Positions 12,655 to 25,214 of a stretch of 64,000 bases of DNA are shown here, in pieces (the first letter of the stretch is position 1; every line of letters begins with the position of its first letter). A program made the position numbers and the translations under genes. The DNA lies in the NCBI RefSeq assembly GCF_039555335.1, contig NC_092641.1, forward strand, positions 36,666,548 through 36,730,547. The letters are read 5' to 3'. The notes beneath the pieces are model-generated. The model was not told the origin of the DNA and did no database searches. It was given only the letters and a program-made list of their open reading frames with translations. This DNA comes from Amphiura filiformis. Taxonomy: Eukaryota; Echinodermata; Ophiuroidea; Amphilepidida; Amphiuridae.

Positions 12655-13345
12655 ACAATTAGAAAACAATGCTCTCTACTGAAGATAGCAATGTTATAGA
12701 ACTTATGCTATCTACTAAAGACAGCATTTTTGTAGAAAATAATGCTATCTGCTGTCTTCAGTAGATAGCATTATTTTCTACAAAATTGCGTTGTAGAAGG
12801 TATAATGCTATCTACTAAATACAGCATTTTTTTTAGAAAATAATGCTATCTACTGAAGATAACAGTGTTCTAGTAGATAATGCTATCTACTGAATACCAG
12901 TGGCGTAGCCAGGACTTTTTCAGAAGGGGGAAAAGGGGGACAAGACAATTTTCAAGGAGGGCAAACTTCAACGAAAATAGCCAAAAATGGGCTAAAAAGT
13001 ACAAAGGGCCTTTTAAAATCTTTAATTTTAGGGCGTCCAGCATCGGGGGGGGGGCAGGGGCAGCAAGACTTCTCATAGGGGAAGCTGAGTAGTCTATACG
13101 CCACTGCTGAAGGCAGCAATGTTCTGGACGATAGTGATATATTTTGGCAACAACAATGTTTTAGGAGGTAGTGCTATCTACTGAAGACAGCAATGTTCTA
13201 GAAGATAATACTATGTACTGAAGACAGCAATGTTCTAGAAGATAATACTATGTACTGAAGATAGCAATGTTCTAGAAGATAATACTATGTACTGAAGACA
13301 GCAATGTTCTAGAAGATAATACTATCTACTGTAGATAGCAACGTT
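12655..13345. repeat. Inverted relative of the hairpin minisatellite, 37-bp period
   Basis: The same hairpin core as at 2.2-4.3 kb appears in the opposite orientation (GCTATCTACTGAAGATAGC) but with a different spacer, AATGTTCTAGAAGATAAT. From 13206 the unit repeats with a 37-bp period about four times; from 12655 to 12897 the copies are more diverged. The array is split by an inserted element at 12898-13106. Confidence 0.85.
12898..13106. mobile_element. hAT-like MITE, 209 bp, inside the repeat array
   Basis: Left end CAGTGGCGTAGCC and right end TACGCCACTG are inverted. The flanks CTGAATAC (left) and CTGAAGGC (right) look like a diverged 8-bp target duplication within the GCTATCTACTGAAGA unit. 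The interior is G-rich and noncoding; open frames on both strands here (12870-13092) belong to this element. Confidence 0.75.
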
Positions 13346-14252
13346 CTTTAAGATAAATAGTTCTCTAAAATTTTTTTAATGACACACATTTAAACACAAA
13401 GATATCTACTGAATTGAAGATGACAATGTCCTATGAAGAAAATCGGATATGTTCCAAAAACAATAAAACAAAATGCTGAAGTAATGTATTGTATAACAAA
13501 ATCAATCAAAATCAAAATCAATGTCCTCTAACTGAAGACAGCAATGTTCTTTATTTTAATTAAATATATGTGATCAGATCGACTAGCCTCATCTCCCCAG
13601 TTTTTCCTATGGAAAAATCTGACCATGCCCCTTTAAATGTATTTCCTAAAAAAGTGAAACCAAGTTCTTTCTACTGACGCTAAAAATGTTTTGAAAAACA
13701 AAATGAAAATAAGGAACACCGAAGAGAACAATATTTTGAAGTAACATTTTATCTCCTAAAAACAATTGCAAAGCAATTTACTAATTATTATTATTATTTA
13801 TTGATTTATATGCAAAAATAGTGTTTGAAGGAAACAAAAACAAAGAGTAAACAAAATGCTAAAAACGATCCTTTGGAGAGACTAGTTGTATTCTGATAAT
13901 TATTTCCAACCATAGAGTTCAAATAAACGAGCTCTACGTATAACATGTGTTTTTGTAATTAAAACTGAAATGGTCACAATCCTCCACATATTTTATCTGA
14001 CCACAAATGTCACTTGATATTAATGTATGGTTATAATAATTAGAATGAGAAATATGAAAAAAACCCAGAAAGGCAGAAAACAATCGAACGAATGATGGAG
14101 TTGTCAGAACGAATTTCAAATCATGTAATCATTTCATAAGAATTTAAAAGACTGGATTCAATATTTAAAATGAAACCATAATTTTGTGAACAAATAAAAC
14201 AATACTGTTTGAATTAATTATTCTCTTATTTAATTTGACATGTTTGTTATAG
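13346..14252. other. CAP intron sequence, no gene seen
   Basis: AT-rich intron with a few weak single copies of the ACTGAAGACAGCAATGTTCT unit (for example near 13530) and no recognised exon. Confidence 0.5.
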
Positions 14253-14330
14253 GTGACAAGGCTGTCAAGGCATTCTACGACGAATGCCAGAAGTATAGCT
14301 ACAACACCACTCAACACATACCAGGAACAG
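14253..14330 (+). CDS. CAP-domain protein, middle exon
   Basis: A 78-nt exon between TTATAG and GTACGT that keeps phase with both neighbours (split G|GT codons at each end). It encodes GDKAVKAFYDECQKYSYN and a short linker ending PGT. The Glu in YDEC aligns with the second conserved cavity Glu of CAP proteins. The upstream intron is 4.0 kb and holds most of the local repeats; the downstream donor lies only 46 bp before a long AAAT/GAAT/CGAA microsatellite. Confidence 0.9.
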
Positions 14331-14376
14331 GTACGTCCAATTTATTTACTTCATTCATCGTTACACAGCAAAATAA

Positions 14377-14654
<278 letters not shown>

Positions 14655-14881
14655 TAATAAAAAGATTCTTTCAAGACGGAGTCAGGAAAATCTGGTAAGG
14701 TTGAATAAGTTAATAAAATGATTGTACTACAATCAATAAACCTTTGTAAAGAATTGTCAACGCAATGACCTAGCGGCACAAAGACGTATGTCAATTTTCT
14801 ATCGTATGAATGCATCTAGATAGCTCATAGCTTAGCGGCACAAAGACGTATGTCCATCAGCTGCTATATGAATGATTGCAG

Positions 14882-15014
14882 GTATACGGTATTCCATATT
14901 CGCAAAACGAAATACGCTCATTCGATCAGGCTGAGTTCACATAGTATACTCCTATGTGAACTCAGCCTGATCAAATGAGCGTATTTCGTATAGCGAATAT
15001 CGTATACCGTATAC
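14882..15014. repeat. Near-perfect 133-bp hairpin
   Basis: The left arm from GTATACGGTATTCCATATTCG to GTTCACATAG is reverse-complementary to the right arm from CTATGTGAACTCAGCC to CGTATACC, around a TATACT centre. Arms are about 60 bp with few mismatches. The hairpin sits between related direct repeats of TAGCGGCACAAAGACGTATG at about 14771, 14833 and 15083. Probably a foldback transposon embedded in a larger repeat in the last CAP intron. Confidence 0.85.
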
Positions 15015-15249
15015 TTCTATGTGATCGCAGCCTTAGGCATACATGCCGTATTATAAATGATTTCATCTAGATAGCCCAGAATTCAGCGGCACAAAGGCGT
15101 ATGTCCATTTTCTGTATAATTTGCTATTTTTCGTAGTTCACAGGACTTCTGGAAAACACATCACATAATGTTTTCGGACTGTTTTTAGGCTCTATATCGA
15201 GAGTGTTATATTGCGTGTATAACACATTGTATTTGTTTACTTTTTTCAG

Positions 15250-15398
15250 GTCATTTTACACAAACCGTATGGAAAGACAGTAAGCGTCTAGGTATTGGTG
15301 TTGCCGTCAAAAACAACCAAGTGTTTGCCATCTTCAACTACGACCCACCAGGCAATGTGGGCGGCAAATACAAAGACAATGTCAAGCCGCCAAAGTAG
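15250..15398 (+). CDS. CAP-domain protein, last exon with stop codon
   Basis: Starts after TTTTTTCAG and ends at TAG (15396-15398). It begins with GHFTQTVWKDSKRLGIGVA, a full match to CAP signature 1 (G-H-F/Y-T-Q-x-x-W), including the second conserved cavity His. FNYDPPGNVGGKY follows, corresponding to CAP signature 2, and the protein ends in NVKPPK. Together the three exons give about 149 residues, the length of GAPR-1 minus its first few residues. GAPR-1 relatives bind membranes and are often myristoylated at a Gly encoded in the first exon, which is not seen here. Confidence 0.92.
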
Positions 15399-15499
15399 AT
15401 ATACAGGACATATATCGGGCAGCAGACCGCCAGTCTAACATGATGTTCACTCTCATGGAATGGACACATTTAGCGCTTGTATATTAATTTCACTATAGA

Positions 15500-15505
15500 A
15501 ATAAA
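15500..15505 (+). promoter_or_regulatory. Polyadenylation signal of the CAP gene
   Basis: AATAAA, 102 bases after the CAP stop codon, in an AT-rich context. It is the first good poly(A) hexamer downstream of the gene. Confidence 0.7.
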
Positions 15506-15721
15506 CACATTTATTTTAAGGCGAGCGAGATACAGCTCACCTAAGATTTATGAAGAGTTATTAAGTGCTCTTCTGAAAAAATGTAAATCGATCTAGTATG
15601 TTATGGTTGTGTTTAGCAATGAGTCGGAATTGATAGCTTGACAGGGCTTTTCTCAGGAGAGCTAGCGATCAGTCTCATTCTATTAGGGCATATAGCTCGC
15701 CCGATGGTAATAATGTCTTTA

Positions 15722-15986
15722 CCCAGAAAACACAAAAATGTTCTTAAAACGTTTGTTCAAAACATTTTAAAAACATTTAAATGTCAGGTTGTAAAAAGAG
15801 CATGATACGTTTTAAAAACGTTATTGTAAAATATTTTGAGCAAATACTTTTCCACAATATTTTGTCAATTGTTAAATAACATTCGATTTTTTAGGTTTTC
15901 CATCACGTTTTATGAATGTTATTTAAACGTTTTTATCCTTTATATAACACGATATATAAACCTTTTCTGTAAAACGTGTTTGCTGG
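15722..15986. mobile_element. Small inverted-repeat element (CCAGCAAACAC ends)
   Basis: Left end CCAGAAAACACAAAAATG and right end CGTGTTTGCTGG are inverted. The interior is full of AACGTTTT/AAAACGTT motifs. Related ends lie at about 8590-8605 and 16391-16410 (TTTTTGTGTTTGCTGG), so this is a local family of at least three members, two of them with only one end clearly visible. Confidence 0.65.
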
Positions 15987-17448
15987 CTCATACCTGATCA
16001 TCGTAATAAACACCTGAAGCCATAACTTAAACAATGTTGTATTGTTTCTGAACGTTTTATTATTATATTAATATATTAGCATTATATAGCATTAATATTA
16101 TTATAGCACTATAGTGTGGCTGTACAGCTGATAAGTTCCCAAAATCACTAGGTCGTAATATATAATACCGTAACGTTCGAACGTTTGTCTTTACAACGTC
16201 GTAAAACGTTCAGAAATAAACGTTTGTCGCAAAAAAAACCCCGTATGTACGTACGTTGGCACATTTGGTGACGTCTCAACAACGTTTTCTAAATGTCCGT
16301 AGAAATGAACGGCAGGATTAACCAAGTGACGCAGGTGTATTAAAAGACCAATCTAGATTCTAGAACCTAGTCTAGCGTTAACGTTTATCGGACTTTTTGT
16401 GTTTGCTGGAGACACCTTCATCTTACTACATATAGGCTGATGCTCCAACTGAGAAGCAGATGACGTATCTATTATTTAATTAATTTGACAAAAAGGAGGA
16501 TAACATCCCATCTAGACAACAGTATGTTGTAATACGTTGATTAAATTGTAAGGATATAATAAGATGAGATGCTACATAATGTAAATAGAAGTAACAATCT
16601 GTAAACTTAATTTTGTATGCCCTGTATTTATCATTGTCATATAACCCACAAGGTGGTTTGAGTGTAAGGTATACGTACATCGACTGCTCAGTGCCAGTAA
16701 GTGGTAAGTGCACTGTGCAATAGCTGCCATGTGTAGATAGGCCTACAATATACTAAGTGTAAATTACCAAATGTTCACAGGACAGTTATTGCACTTACCC
16801 ACTTCTGGCACCGAGCATTCGATGAGTCGACGCCGGTGCTATTAAACAGCCCGGAAAATGTGAAAATGCATTGTGAATAATTGTGCACATTGACGAATAA
16901 GATATGCACATTTTTCATTTTCTGAGAAAGGAAGGAAGGATCCCTTAATTGATATTTATAAAAAAAAGCAAGAGGCAGCATATCAATAAATTAATAAATA
17001 TCAATATTAAAATTAACTGTACAATGGAATGTATGTAATGTATTACAAGTGAGCTATAGAGGGAGGCATACATCTCTCTCGTTTATAAGTCCCTGTTATC
17101 CAATTCAAGAGTATAACACGTTTAACAAACACCATAGCTATTTGTTATTATATCATGCTAAGTTCACGACGATATGGTGTTTGTTTGACATAATTATTAC
17201 CATTTTCTGCCAGGTGTGTTATCATTTATTTTTATAGAGACCAAAAATGAGTTAGTTGATGCCTAGTTACTCTCAAAAGTGAGTAAATGAAATGCATGAC
17301 TGACAGGGATATTATCTGCTCTTCATTGAAAAGGGCGGCTGACCATCTCTATTCAAAATTCACAACATTATCAGTGACTATGACCTTTCAATATAGACTA
17401 AGCGATGACAAACGCTGGAAAAATATGGCACCTGCCTTCCCACTAGCC
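15987..17448. other. Intergenic, no gene seen
   Basis: AT-rich sequence between the CAP gene and a cluster of foldback elements. It contains inverted-repeat-derived AACGTT-rich DNA up to about 16410 and otherwise nothing recognisable. Confidence 0.5.
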
Positions 17449-17694
17449 TTAAGGGAACAAACCAAAAGATCGATGACGTCCTATAAACATAACTAGTTTC
17501 GTTTCTCAGCCGACCCCCTCCCTCCCTGCTAGAGAGGTAATAATGAAATGTTGAAAATGTTGACATAATAAAAATGACAAATTCTTCAGACCGATGTTTT
17601 TGTACAAACGTAATCGAGTATTTTTACCCCCTCCCCCCTAAACGAAACTAGTTTCGTTTATAGGACGTCATCGATCTTTTGGTTTGTTCCCTAA
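17449..17694. mobile_element. Foldback element with about 55-bp terminal inverted repeats
   Basis: The left arm starts TTAAGGGAACAAACC and continues through GATCGATGACGTCCTATAAAC and ACTAGTTTCG. The right arm is its reverse complement and ends GGTTTGTTCCCTAAA. Arms differ by only a few bases. The centre is pyrimidine-rich and noncoding. Confidence 0.85.
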
Positions 17695-18956
17695 ACCATC
17701 TGTCTAATTGAGGATAAAATTATGAATGAAGCACGGACATTTAATTAAATTGGCACATTCTTGTTATGTTTATTTTATACATAATGCTATATGTTGCAAA
17801 CAAATAAATATATTAGTATTGTAATACACACAGGGTGTAATAATAATATACATCACTTTCATACAACCACATATACAATTAATTCACAGCAGTAATAGTA
17901 AATACACATAAAAATCTACCCATGTTGCATAATAAAAAAATAACTTGTACAATGTTGCACTTATTTGATCCTGATATGACAAAACTCGAGATTTGATGTT
18001 GTGAGAAAAATGCACTTAAAATGTTGCAAAAGAAGCAAATGCTTTGGTAAAGTTATGCTGTTTTCCCAAATAAATCCAATAGCATGTCTGCATCCTGTTT
18101 ATATACATTTGGCATAACAACATATATCTCTACTTACCTTTGGAGGATTTTAATATTTACAGTTATTTCCTACAGTTTGTCCACTTCGAAGTACGAAGTA
18201 TGCAGTAAATTACGCAGTTTTGGCATGCCGCAATGTCAAAAGGAATTAACACGCTACTAGCCACACACAAATGCATGAGGTCTTAATACACAACGCATAC
18301 GATACGCTTATGCAAAATGTGCGTTTTACTCAGACTTCAAAGTGGACAAACTGTAGTTAGATCAATTGTTATTCAAATGCTCTATGGTAGTCATGTAACT
18401 CAATAATCAGTCATTTGCCAAATCAAACAATATCTCAATGCAGCAGAAATAATTTGTTTTCCCATATTGAATTGGTAACAATTGCACAATTAGGATACGA
18501 TACATCAAGCTTAGCTATCTTTGAAACAATATGAATTTGTTAGCCATGGCTGTCAGAAATGAAAAGAATGCCCAGTTTACCCAGCAATGCATTGAACTCA
18601 AAATGTTTTGCCATATCAGGGATGTATTGTGCAAGATATATTCTGTTTCACAGTAATACTGAAAAGCAACTTTATTTTGCAAGCAATTTGTGTAATAAGT
18701 AAGTTCTAAAGCTGCCCAAATTAAGTTGCCGGTCTCCTTGCTACCTGGACCCAATATTCACCTTCACAAGTTTTGACAAAATATCCTTAGATACCATTGT
18801 ATGCTAACTGTGCTAGGAATCCTGGGAATGAGTGCATACATCTTTTGTCCTATTCTTACAACCTGCTGACATGATTTCTGTGATTGCTATATCATTATCG
18901 ACATATTAATGTCCATTGTCATTAGCATTATTATTACATTTACATATATTCATATC
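17695..18956. other. Intergenic, no gene seen
   Basis: AT-rich sequence with no recognised exon. An inverted pair, ACAGTTTGTCCACTTCGAAG near 18172 and AAGTGGACAAACTGTAG near 18340, may mark another degenerate foldback element of about 190 bp. Confidence 0.5.
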
Positions 18957-19113
18957 CAGGGACAAGTGATTTGCGCGGAACTTTTTTCCACGCAATTGGC
19001 TATTTTTTCCCTATGGGCAGGGATACATGATTTGCACTGAAAAAAGGTTCCGCGCAATTGGCTATTTTTTCCGCGCAATTGGCTATTTTTTCCGCGCAAA
19101 TCACTTGTCCCTG
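18957..19113. mobile_element. MITE with perfect 24-bp inverted ends
   Basis: Both termini start CAGGGACAAGTGATTTGCGC when read inward and match perfectly over 24 bp. The flanks share ATATC on both sides, a possible 5-bp target duplication. The interior contains the repeated phrase GCGCAATTGGCTATTTTTTC three times. CAGGG-type ends suggest hAT, but the duplication length does not confirm it. Confidence 0.85.
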
Positions 19114-19807
19114 ATATCTCACATTCCCAACCAAATCAGATTATTATTTAGTTGAGTGGTGCGTTAGTGCCTCTGATTGGTTAATTACATGTTATTATAC
19201 GAGTAACCAATCTACTATTCTTACAATATTTCTGATTGGCTCAATACATGACATAACCACATGTAAGATATGGGCTCAAGAAGCAGAAAAACTCTTTCAG
19301 ATGTAATAAATTCACAAAACATTATTCCAATTTCAGTTAACTCATCACTGCCAAAATACCTTGTCAATTTTCTTTAAATATTTTGCAGCTAATGATTTTG
19401 TAAGATATTAATTAAGTTCACCAATTGTGTACCCTTGTGATTAACATAAATCTGTGACAAATGGTGACGTGTAAAATTTGCATAATTGGCAACAAAATAT
19501 TAATGAATACATAAAATCATGCATGCATAAATGTCTAACAAAATATTATTGATTTGCCACTACCTATTATTAGAAAAGAAATCAACATCATCAGTAAACA
19601 AACTTATTAAAAATATGAAAATAATTGGCAATAGAAATAAAATAACATATCAATTAAATAAAAAAATAATTATATAAAAAGAAAAAAATTATTACTGGAT
19701 TTTTTTATCTTGTCCGGAGACAACATTATTACATAGTGACAAACTTAAAAATGATTATGTGCAGTCATTCTGAATTAGGTTCTCAAAAAATAAGTGATGT
19801 TTACTCT

Positions 19808-19979
19808 ATTCCAGTTGAAATCCATACACCCCAGTGAAGACATGACCTTAATATTCCACACAAGGAGTGTGAATTTCAAATGGGGTTACCTCAATGGGCC
19901 ATTCCATTTGAAATTTACACCATGTGTGGGAGATTAAAGTCATGTCTTCCATAAAGGGTGTATGGATTTCAGCTGGAAC
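19808..19979. mobile_element. Foldback MITE, CCAGTTGAAATCCATACACC family, copy 1
   Basis: Ends CCAGTTGAAATCCATACACC and GTATGGATTTCAGCTGG are inverted, with paired inner motifs GAAGACATGACCTTAAT and GTCATGTCTTCCAT and a second inner pair around ATTTCAAATGG. At least six relatives occur in the window (21712, 31082, 36011, 45138, 51141 and perhaps 30703). Confidence 0.85.
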
Positions 19980-20609
19980 AGCGCATTTAACAAGAACAAG
20001 GTAATAGTTTAAAAGGACACCCATGTCTAAATACCCTGTCTGAAATTGTGACAAATCAAATGCATTGGTATTATGCAAATGTTTTACTTGGTTTCTTGTG
20101 TGCGTAGAAGTTTTGTCATAATTAACACCTGGGGTATATTGAATAAGAGAAATTCTTCTTCTTTTTAAGGGGGACGGGAATGAAAAGATAAGGCATGAGA
20201 ATGGCTTTTTTGAAAACTGCCTGAAAAAAACGTGTCAATTCAGCATCAGAGGCCAAAAACAGGCTGAAATGAAATAAATAGCCTGAATTCAGGCAAAAGC
20301 CTGAAAATTATCATGCCTGAAAGATAACACTCCATGATATTTTGACATAAGATTTCAATGCCAAAAATGGAACATATAACAATTTTCAACGGATTTGAAA
20401 GGTGGTATGAAAATGTTTACATCCAAACAAACAAATCCTCTTTTCCCTTTGTGTAAAATATTGATCAAATCCTGGAGCACACATAAAAATATATAGCTTA
20501 TTAACAAAAGAATTTATAAACAATCTATCTACACTGCTGACCAATTCAAATCACTTTCTCTTCTACAACAATATTTATACCAGGGAATGACCTCATAAAA
20601 TCACATTAT

Positions 20610-20841
20610 TTAAGCAGTATTCAGACTTTTTATTGTATGTAAAATATTGTATGTAACATATCTACGTTGTTTAATCTATTGCCATTCTATTTCCAGTAAT
20701 GTTTAAGTTCTAACGAATGTCATCAAACATTCGTTAGAACTTAATAAACATTACTGGAAATAGAATGGCAATAGATTAAATAACGTAGATATGTTACATA
20801 CACTATTGTACGTCTAATACTCGGAGTCTGTGGAGCGCTTT
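20610..20841. mobile_element. Palindromic element family P, copy 1
   Basis: Left TTAAGCAGTATTCAGACTTT and right AATACTCGGAGTCTGTGG..CTTTA form the outer ends. The inner arms ATTGCCATTCTATTTCCAGT..GTTCTAACGAATG and their reverse complement meet near 20720-20735. This copy lacks the central ATCGATAATATG segment present in the copies at 38080 and 54237, so it is a deletion derivative. Confidence 0.85.
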
Positions 20842-22589
20842 AGTTAAGATATATTATTTTATCAATACAAATATTCTGTCACAAAAAGTTTTCATTTCAT
20901 TCCTCATATCTATAAAATTCTTTGGTATTTATAAATTCATTAACAGTCACTGACTCACAGCATAGACCGTGAATACATGGACGGTCACCTGGGTCACAAT
21001 TCTATACAAATTTCACATTATGTGAACCCATGAACGTCTCACTCATATCTGTTGGATTAGCGTTTGAAAGCGGTATTCAATGGAACTAAGGTTGTTGCAA
21101 AACAATTACAGTTTACGAAAATGCCAGGGTAAAAACTGCTTATTTGATTAAGTGTGAAGTTAATTAAAGAAATACAAATATTCAACATTGCGATTTATCT
21201 AACAATATCTGTAACTCTGACACTGAATGAGTTTAACTATTATTATTGCTCCACGGCGAAAATTATAAAATTGCATCATAGTTCGCTTATTCCTGTCGAT
21301 AAAAGCCACTGTTTTTCAAGATGATCATGATCATAGCTTCAAAGGATATGCCGCATATGACTGTCCATATCTTCACGGTTTATGCTCAGAGCTACCATTC
21401 TTTAACACTATTTTACCAATTTTGTGTATTCCTTGGTAACATTGTCATGTAGAAAATACTCACACCATTTCATTAAACATGCTATGAAATCAGTGTACTA
21501 ATTTACAAAATAAAACAAGTTGTGTTTCACATCAAAATTCCATATAATATACATTTGTACTAAAAAAAGGGATTGTTTATTCTTCTCTTCAAAATATTAA
21601 AATACAAGGCTTTTAAAACAATTTGCAAGGCTTAACCAGCATCAAGATTAGTGTCGGTGCCAAATCCAAAAATAAGTTGAATTTGGATGGCTGTGATGGG
21701 ATTAGGCTATTACAGTTCAAATCCATACACCCCCTGGGGGAATGTCTTCCATAAGGGGTGTATGAATTTCAACTGAAATATACCGTTATGGGGAAAGAAG
21801 GGTGCATCAACACTATCCTATACAGTGTGATGTGGTTCATTTAATTGACAAACAAACCTGTAGATAAAGAGCATGACACACTCAATCATTTCATCACACT
21901 TTCGTTACAAGTCGCATCCAAACCTCACAAAGGCATCTTATAAGATCATAAAGAAATGGAAGAGCGGCTTTTTATCCATATTATAATTACATTTTAGACT
22001 TGAACGTAAAATAAGATTTAAACTTTATTTTTTAGTTTCCCTGTAAAAATTTGAATAGCCACTCGGAATTTGATGGACATGCAACACAATAGTTGTACTT
22101 ATACCAAGTAGAGTACACTAGTGTGTAATAATACATGTACAATGCCCAAATAAAGCTGTCCCTACAAATGTCAATTGTTTGAGCACATAACACATCAGTT
22201 ATTAAAGTGTATTCATGTACTATGTCACACAATGCAGTAATTATAAAATCAATAACCTGCATCTGCATGTTTACAAATAATATGAATGGATTGCAATCAG
22301 CATGTTCATTGATGAGGTCATGAATATTTAAATGAGTATGCCATTGATAATGTATCAGCATCCTTATTATGCACTTATTAAGCATTTTAATCTCCTATAA
22401 CCAAGGTTTCAAGTCTCATTAGCAATAATTTCATGCATTCACCAACTAGGTGTTTAGAATTATTTGACATCTTCTGAAGTGATTAGCAAACAAAAACCAA
22501 GGTTATAGATGATACAAATAATGCATGATTTAGAAGTTTTCTGAATTGTATTCCACATTTTCATACTTATCCCAAGTTCTTCCCCAAGT
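20842..22589. other. Intergenic, no gene seen
   Basis: AT-rich sequence with no recognised exon. A shortened CCAGTTGAAATCC-family MITE (only the outer inverted ends) lies at about 21712-21780. Confidence 0.5.
21712..21780. mobile_element. Foldback MITE, CCAGTTGAAATCC family, short copy
   Basis: ACAGTTCAAATCCATACACC and GGTGTATGAATTTCAACTG are paired with only GAATGTCTTCC-type sequence between them. The inner arms seen in full copies are missing. Confidence 0.7.
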
Positions 22590-22970
22590 GTGTAATTTTT
22601 ATTTTTATTTATTTATAACATTCGGCCGAAGCCAGGCTAATCCCAATAGTGCTCAGAGGCTACTAAATTTAAGGGACGCCATCCGGATATGACGGGACAG
22701 GGATATGGGAAGAGGTCCGATTTTAGGTTGCATATTACATTTACATGGGCATGTGCTACAAATGTACCATTTAATCAATCTCATCACATTCAGTTGCATT
22801 TACAGTAACAATAAATACTCGTACTTTTTATAAATAGCGCTGTTCACACATTTCATTTCACCTCATATATACAGATATTTGCATACAAAAATAATAACAT
22901 TCAACAAAAATGCTAATACGTATTTATCCTGCAACATCTGCTGTTTTATGACACATTCAAAATCACACCA
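22590..22970. other. Possible 3' end of a non-LTR retrotransposon
   Basis: A TTTTTATTTTTATTTATTTAT tract is followed by CATTCGGCCGAAGCCAGGCT and TAAGGGACGCCATCCGG, GC-rich compared with its surroundings and of the kind often found at 3' ends of non-LTR elements. No reverse transcriptase frame is visible beside it, so the call is tentative. Confidence 0.3.
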
Positions 22971-23036
22971 TTTCTAGTTCACTTGGGGGAATATCAACTG
23001 TAACTGTTCTTAAAATGATTCCAAATAATCAAAGCA

Positions 23037-23412
23037 GTTCTTAAAACTGGTCAACAACACCCACTTTTTGAGCCAAATATTTCAAAAAATCATTCTCCAT
23101 CATCAGTGGCGTAATGCTGTTGGTAGACTCAATGATGATTCTCTAGTGTTTCTAGATGTTGATAATGTCCTTTTTGATGGGGTTTCTAGCAGAGAATCAT
23201 ATACTGTGGAAAGTTCACATCCCCCATCTCTATTTTGGGTGGGGCTGGTTGGTCTCTTTGATTTTTATGGTTTCTCTCACTTTTCCTGGCAACAACATGT
23301 CTTGTCTGCAAAGGACATTAGCATTTTCCAATGTCTGGTTTATGTCCCAAGTCCTTGCTGTGTTCTGCTAATTCAGTTCAAAAACTGAATGTTGTTGACC
23401 AGTTTTAAAAAC
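23037..23412. mobile_element. Inverted-repeat element, about 376 bp
   Basis: Ends TTCTTAAAACTGGTCAACAA and TGTTGACCAGTTTTAAAAA are inverted. The interior has an open frame on the plus strand (23068-23388) with no recognisable domain. Probably a MITE or solo foldback. Confidence 0.65.
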
Positions 23413-23734
23413 TACTTCTGATATCTATAAATGTACTCTCAGAACATACAAAGCTCCTCACAATATTTATGAATATCAAAAATACATCCATCTGTTTTAC
23501 ATTTTATCACTCAAATGTCACCTCTTTATCCAAGGTGTCATCAGTTCTTTGGGTTGTTGGCTCTTAGATCTAGACAGATGCATCCCAATGCCAAATCAAG
23601 CTCATTATATCAACAGTTCAGGTGTATAATGTCATGTACACCAAGTGCTGCCGTGTGTTCTGTAACCAATATTGTAACTGATAACAAGTGTTATTTTATA
23701 TATAGGATCCCTTGCTAATTAGTGAGTATAAAGG

Positions 23735-24035
23735 TATCTCATATAACACAACAATATTGATAGAATTCCACAGGGCAGCCTTTGATACATCACATTTTGC
23801 ATCTAAACTCTTCATATGATAACTAACAGTAGCATCCACATTCATTGAGTTAAATAATGGTAAACAATAATACTTAGTTTGATATTGATAGAAATAATTA
23901 CAGTGTAGCCTTTGATATCGCATTTTGTATCTGAGCTCTTCCTACGATAATAAACAGTTGCTTCCACATTCCTTGAGTTATATAATGATAGACAAAAAAT
24001 AAGACAATAATACCTCGAGTTTGGTAGTGAAGTAG
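23735..24035. repeat. Diverged tandem duplication, about 145-bp unit
   Basis: The phrases GCCTTTGATA, ATTTTGCATCTAAACTCTTC, CATCCACATTC.TTGAGTTA and ATAATACTTAG recur in the same order in a second, diverged copy beginning near 23908 (GCCTTTGATATCGCATTTTG, CTTCCACATTCCTTGAGTTA). No coding signal. Confidence 0.75.
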
Positions 24036-25095
24036 GTATGTGTTTTGTAATATCAAATTGCGCACACAAACTTATACACATACAAAGGCGATTTGTTGGT
24101 ATGAATGCAGCACAACCTGATTAAAGTACTTATGCAAATTTACCAAACTTGAGGTGAAACCAAATCTAGCCATGTGGTTTGTTCTGATACAGCTATCAGT
24201 AGCATGGTTGGCCTGATAAGTATTTCAGTCAAGATAGTGTTTCTTGGTATTATAGGTGGAAAATTATCAAGACAGAAAAAAGAAGCAGTTTCTTGGTATA
24301 TCATTGTGAGTGACATTGAGATTATTCTTTTAATGGGTGCTTCTTGTGATGATAGCACCTCCCATTGTTGTCTCTAGTTCATGCTGTCACAGAGAACTTT
24401 TAGCATCAAGTGGCAATTCTTTAGAATGGTGCAAATTGTAAAGTGCGTAAGTATAAAAATTGGCCATACTCTGTATCGGTTATTAGCATTACTATAAAAC
24501 TGTCCTCTTCCCAGGTCATCATAAAAACCTGATTCAAACACACAAAATTTGCTAGGGACATCTCAAGATTCTTACCATATTGCATGTCACCCATGGAAAG
24601 GAAAATGTTGTACTCCTGGATGATTTCTGCATGCACCAGACAATCTTTGATGCAAGTGTTGTGTCAATTACATGCATTAAGCACTACATGATCCTTTATA
24701 ATAATTGTGCTTAAGACAACAAATTTTGTTCAATTTTGAGCCCTTGCCTGTGGTACGCTCTTTTAGTCCCCATGTAACAATCCAATATTCTTAAAACAGT
24801 TGTCATTTTTCATTTTATTTCATTGGTTTTTGATTGTGTCACATGTGACAATAAAGAACACCTGGGTACATATTGAACTGCGTGATTGTGTGTATCGTTT
24901 GCGGTGCGCCTAAAAAGTATGTGCACCGGCACAATGCAATATTTTGCATCCGCATATGAAGGATTCAATGGATTCACTAATTTGTGCATGAGTAACTGGT
25001 TGAACTGGATCAAAATGGACGCAAAAAGTGACATAAATTACATGCAAACATGATTTCACAGGTAACCTGTTTAAGAATGAGAATAAAACTATTAT

Positions 25096-25214
25096 TTTGA
25101 GACCCAGCCGTGTCTCTATCGCCTGATATACCATGGGAGATAACATTATTTTTGCATGGAACAATTCAGATCTCCAGTGTTGTATCAGGTGATGGACACG
25201 GCAGGGTCTCAAAA
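25096..25214. mobile_element. Small inverted-repeat element 3' of LIPE
   Basis: Ends TTTTGAGACCCAGCCGTGTC and GACACGGCAGGGTCTCAAAA are inverted and the pairing extends through ATCGCCTGATA / TATCAGGTGAT. About 119 bp, noncoding. Confidence 0.8.

Noticed and set aside
23068-23388. 106-codon open frame on the plus strand
   Set aside because: Contained in an inverted-repeat element (23037-23412) and without a recognisable domain.
24140-24377. Overlapping open frames on both strands
   Set aside because: Short, without domain or splice signals, in repeat-derived intergenic DNA.
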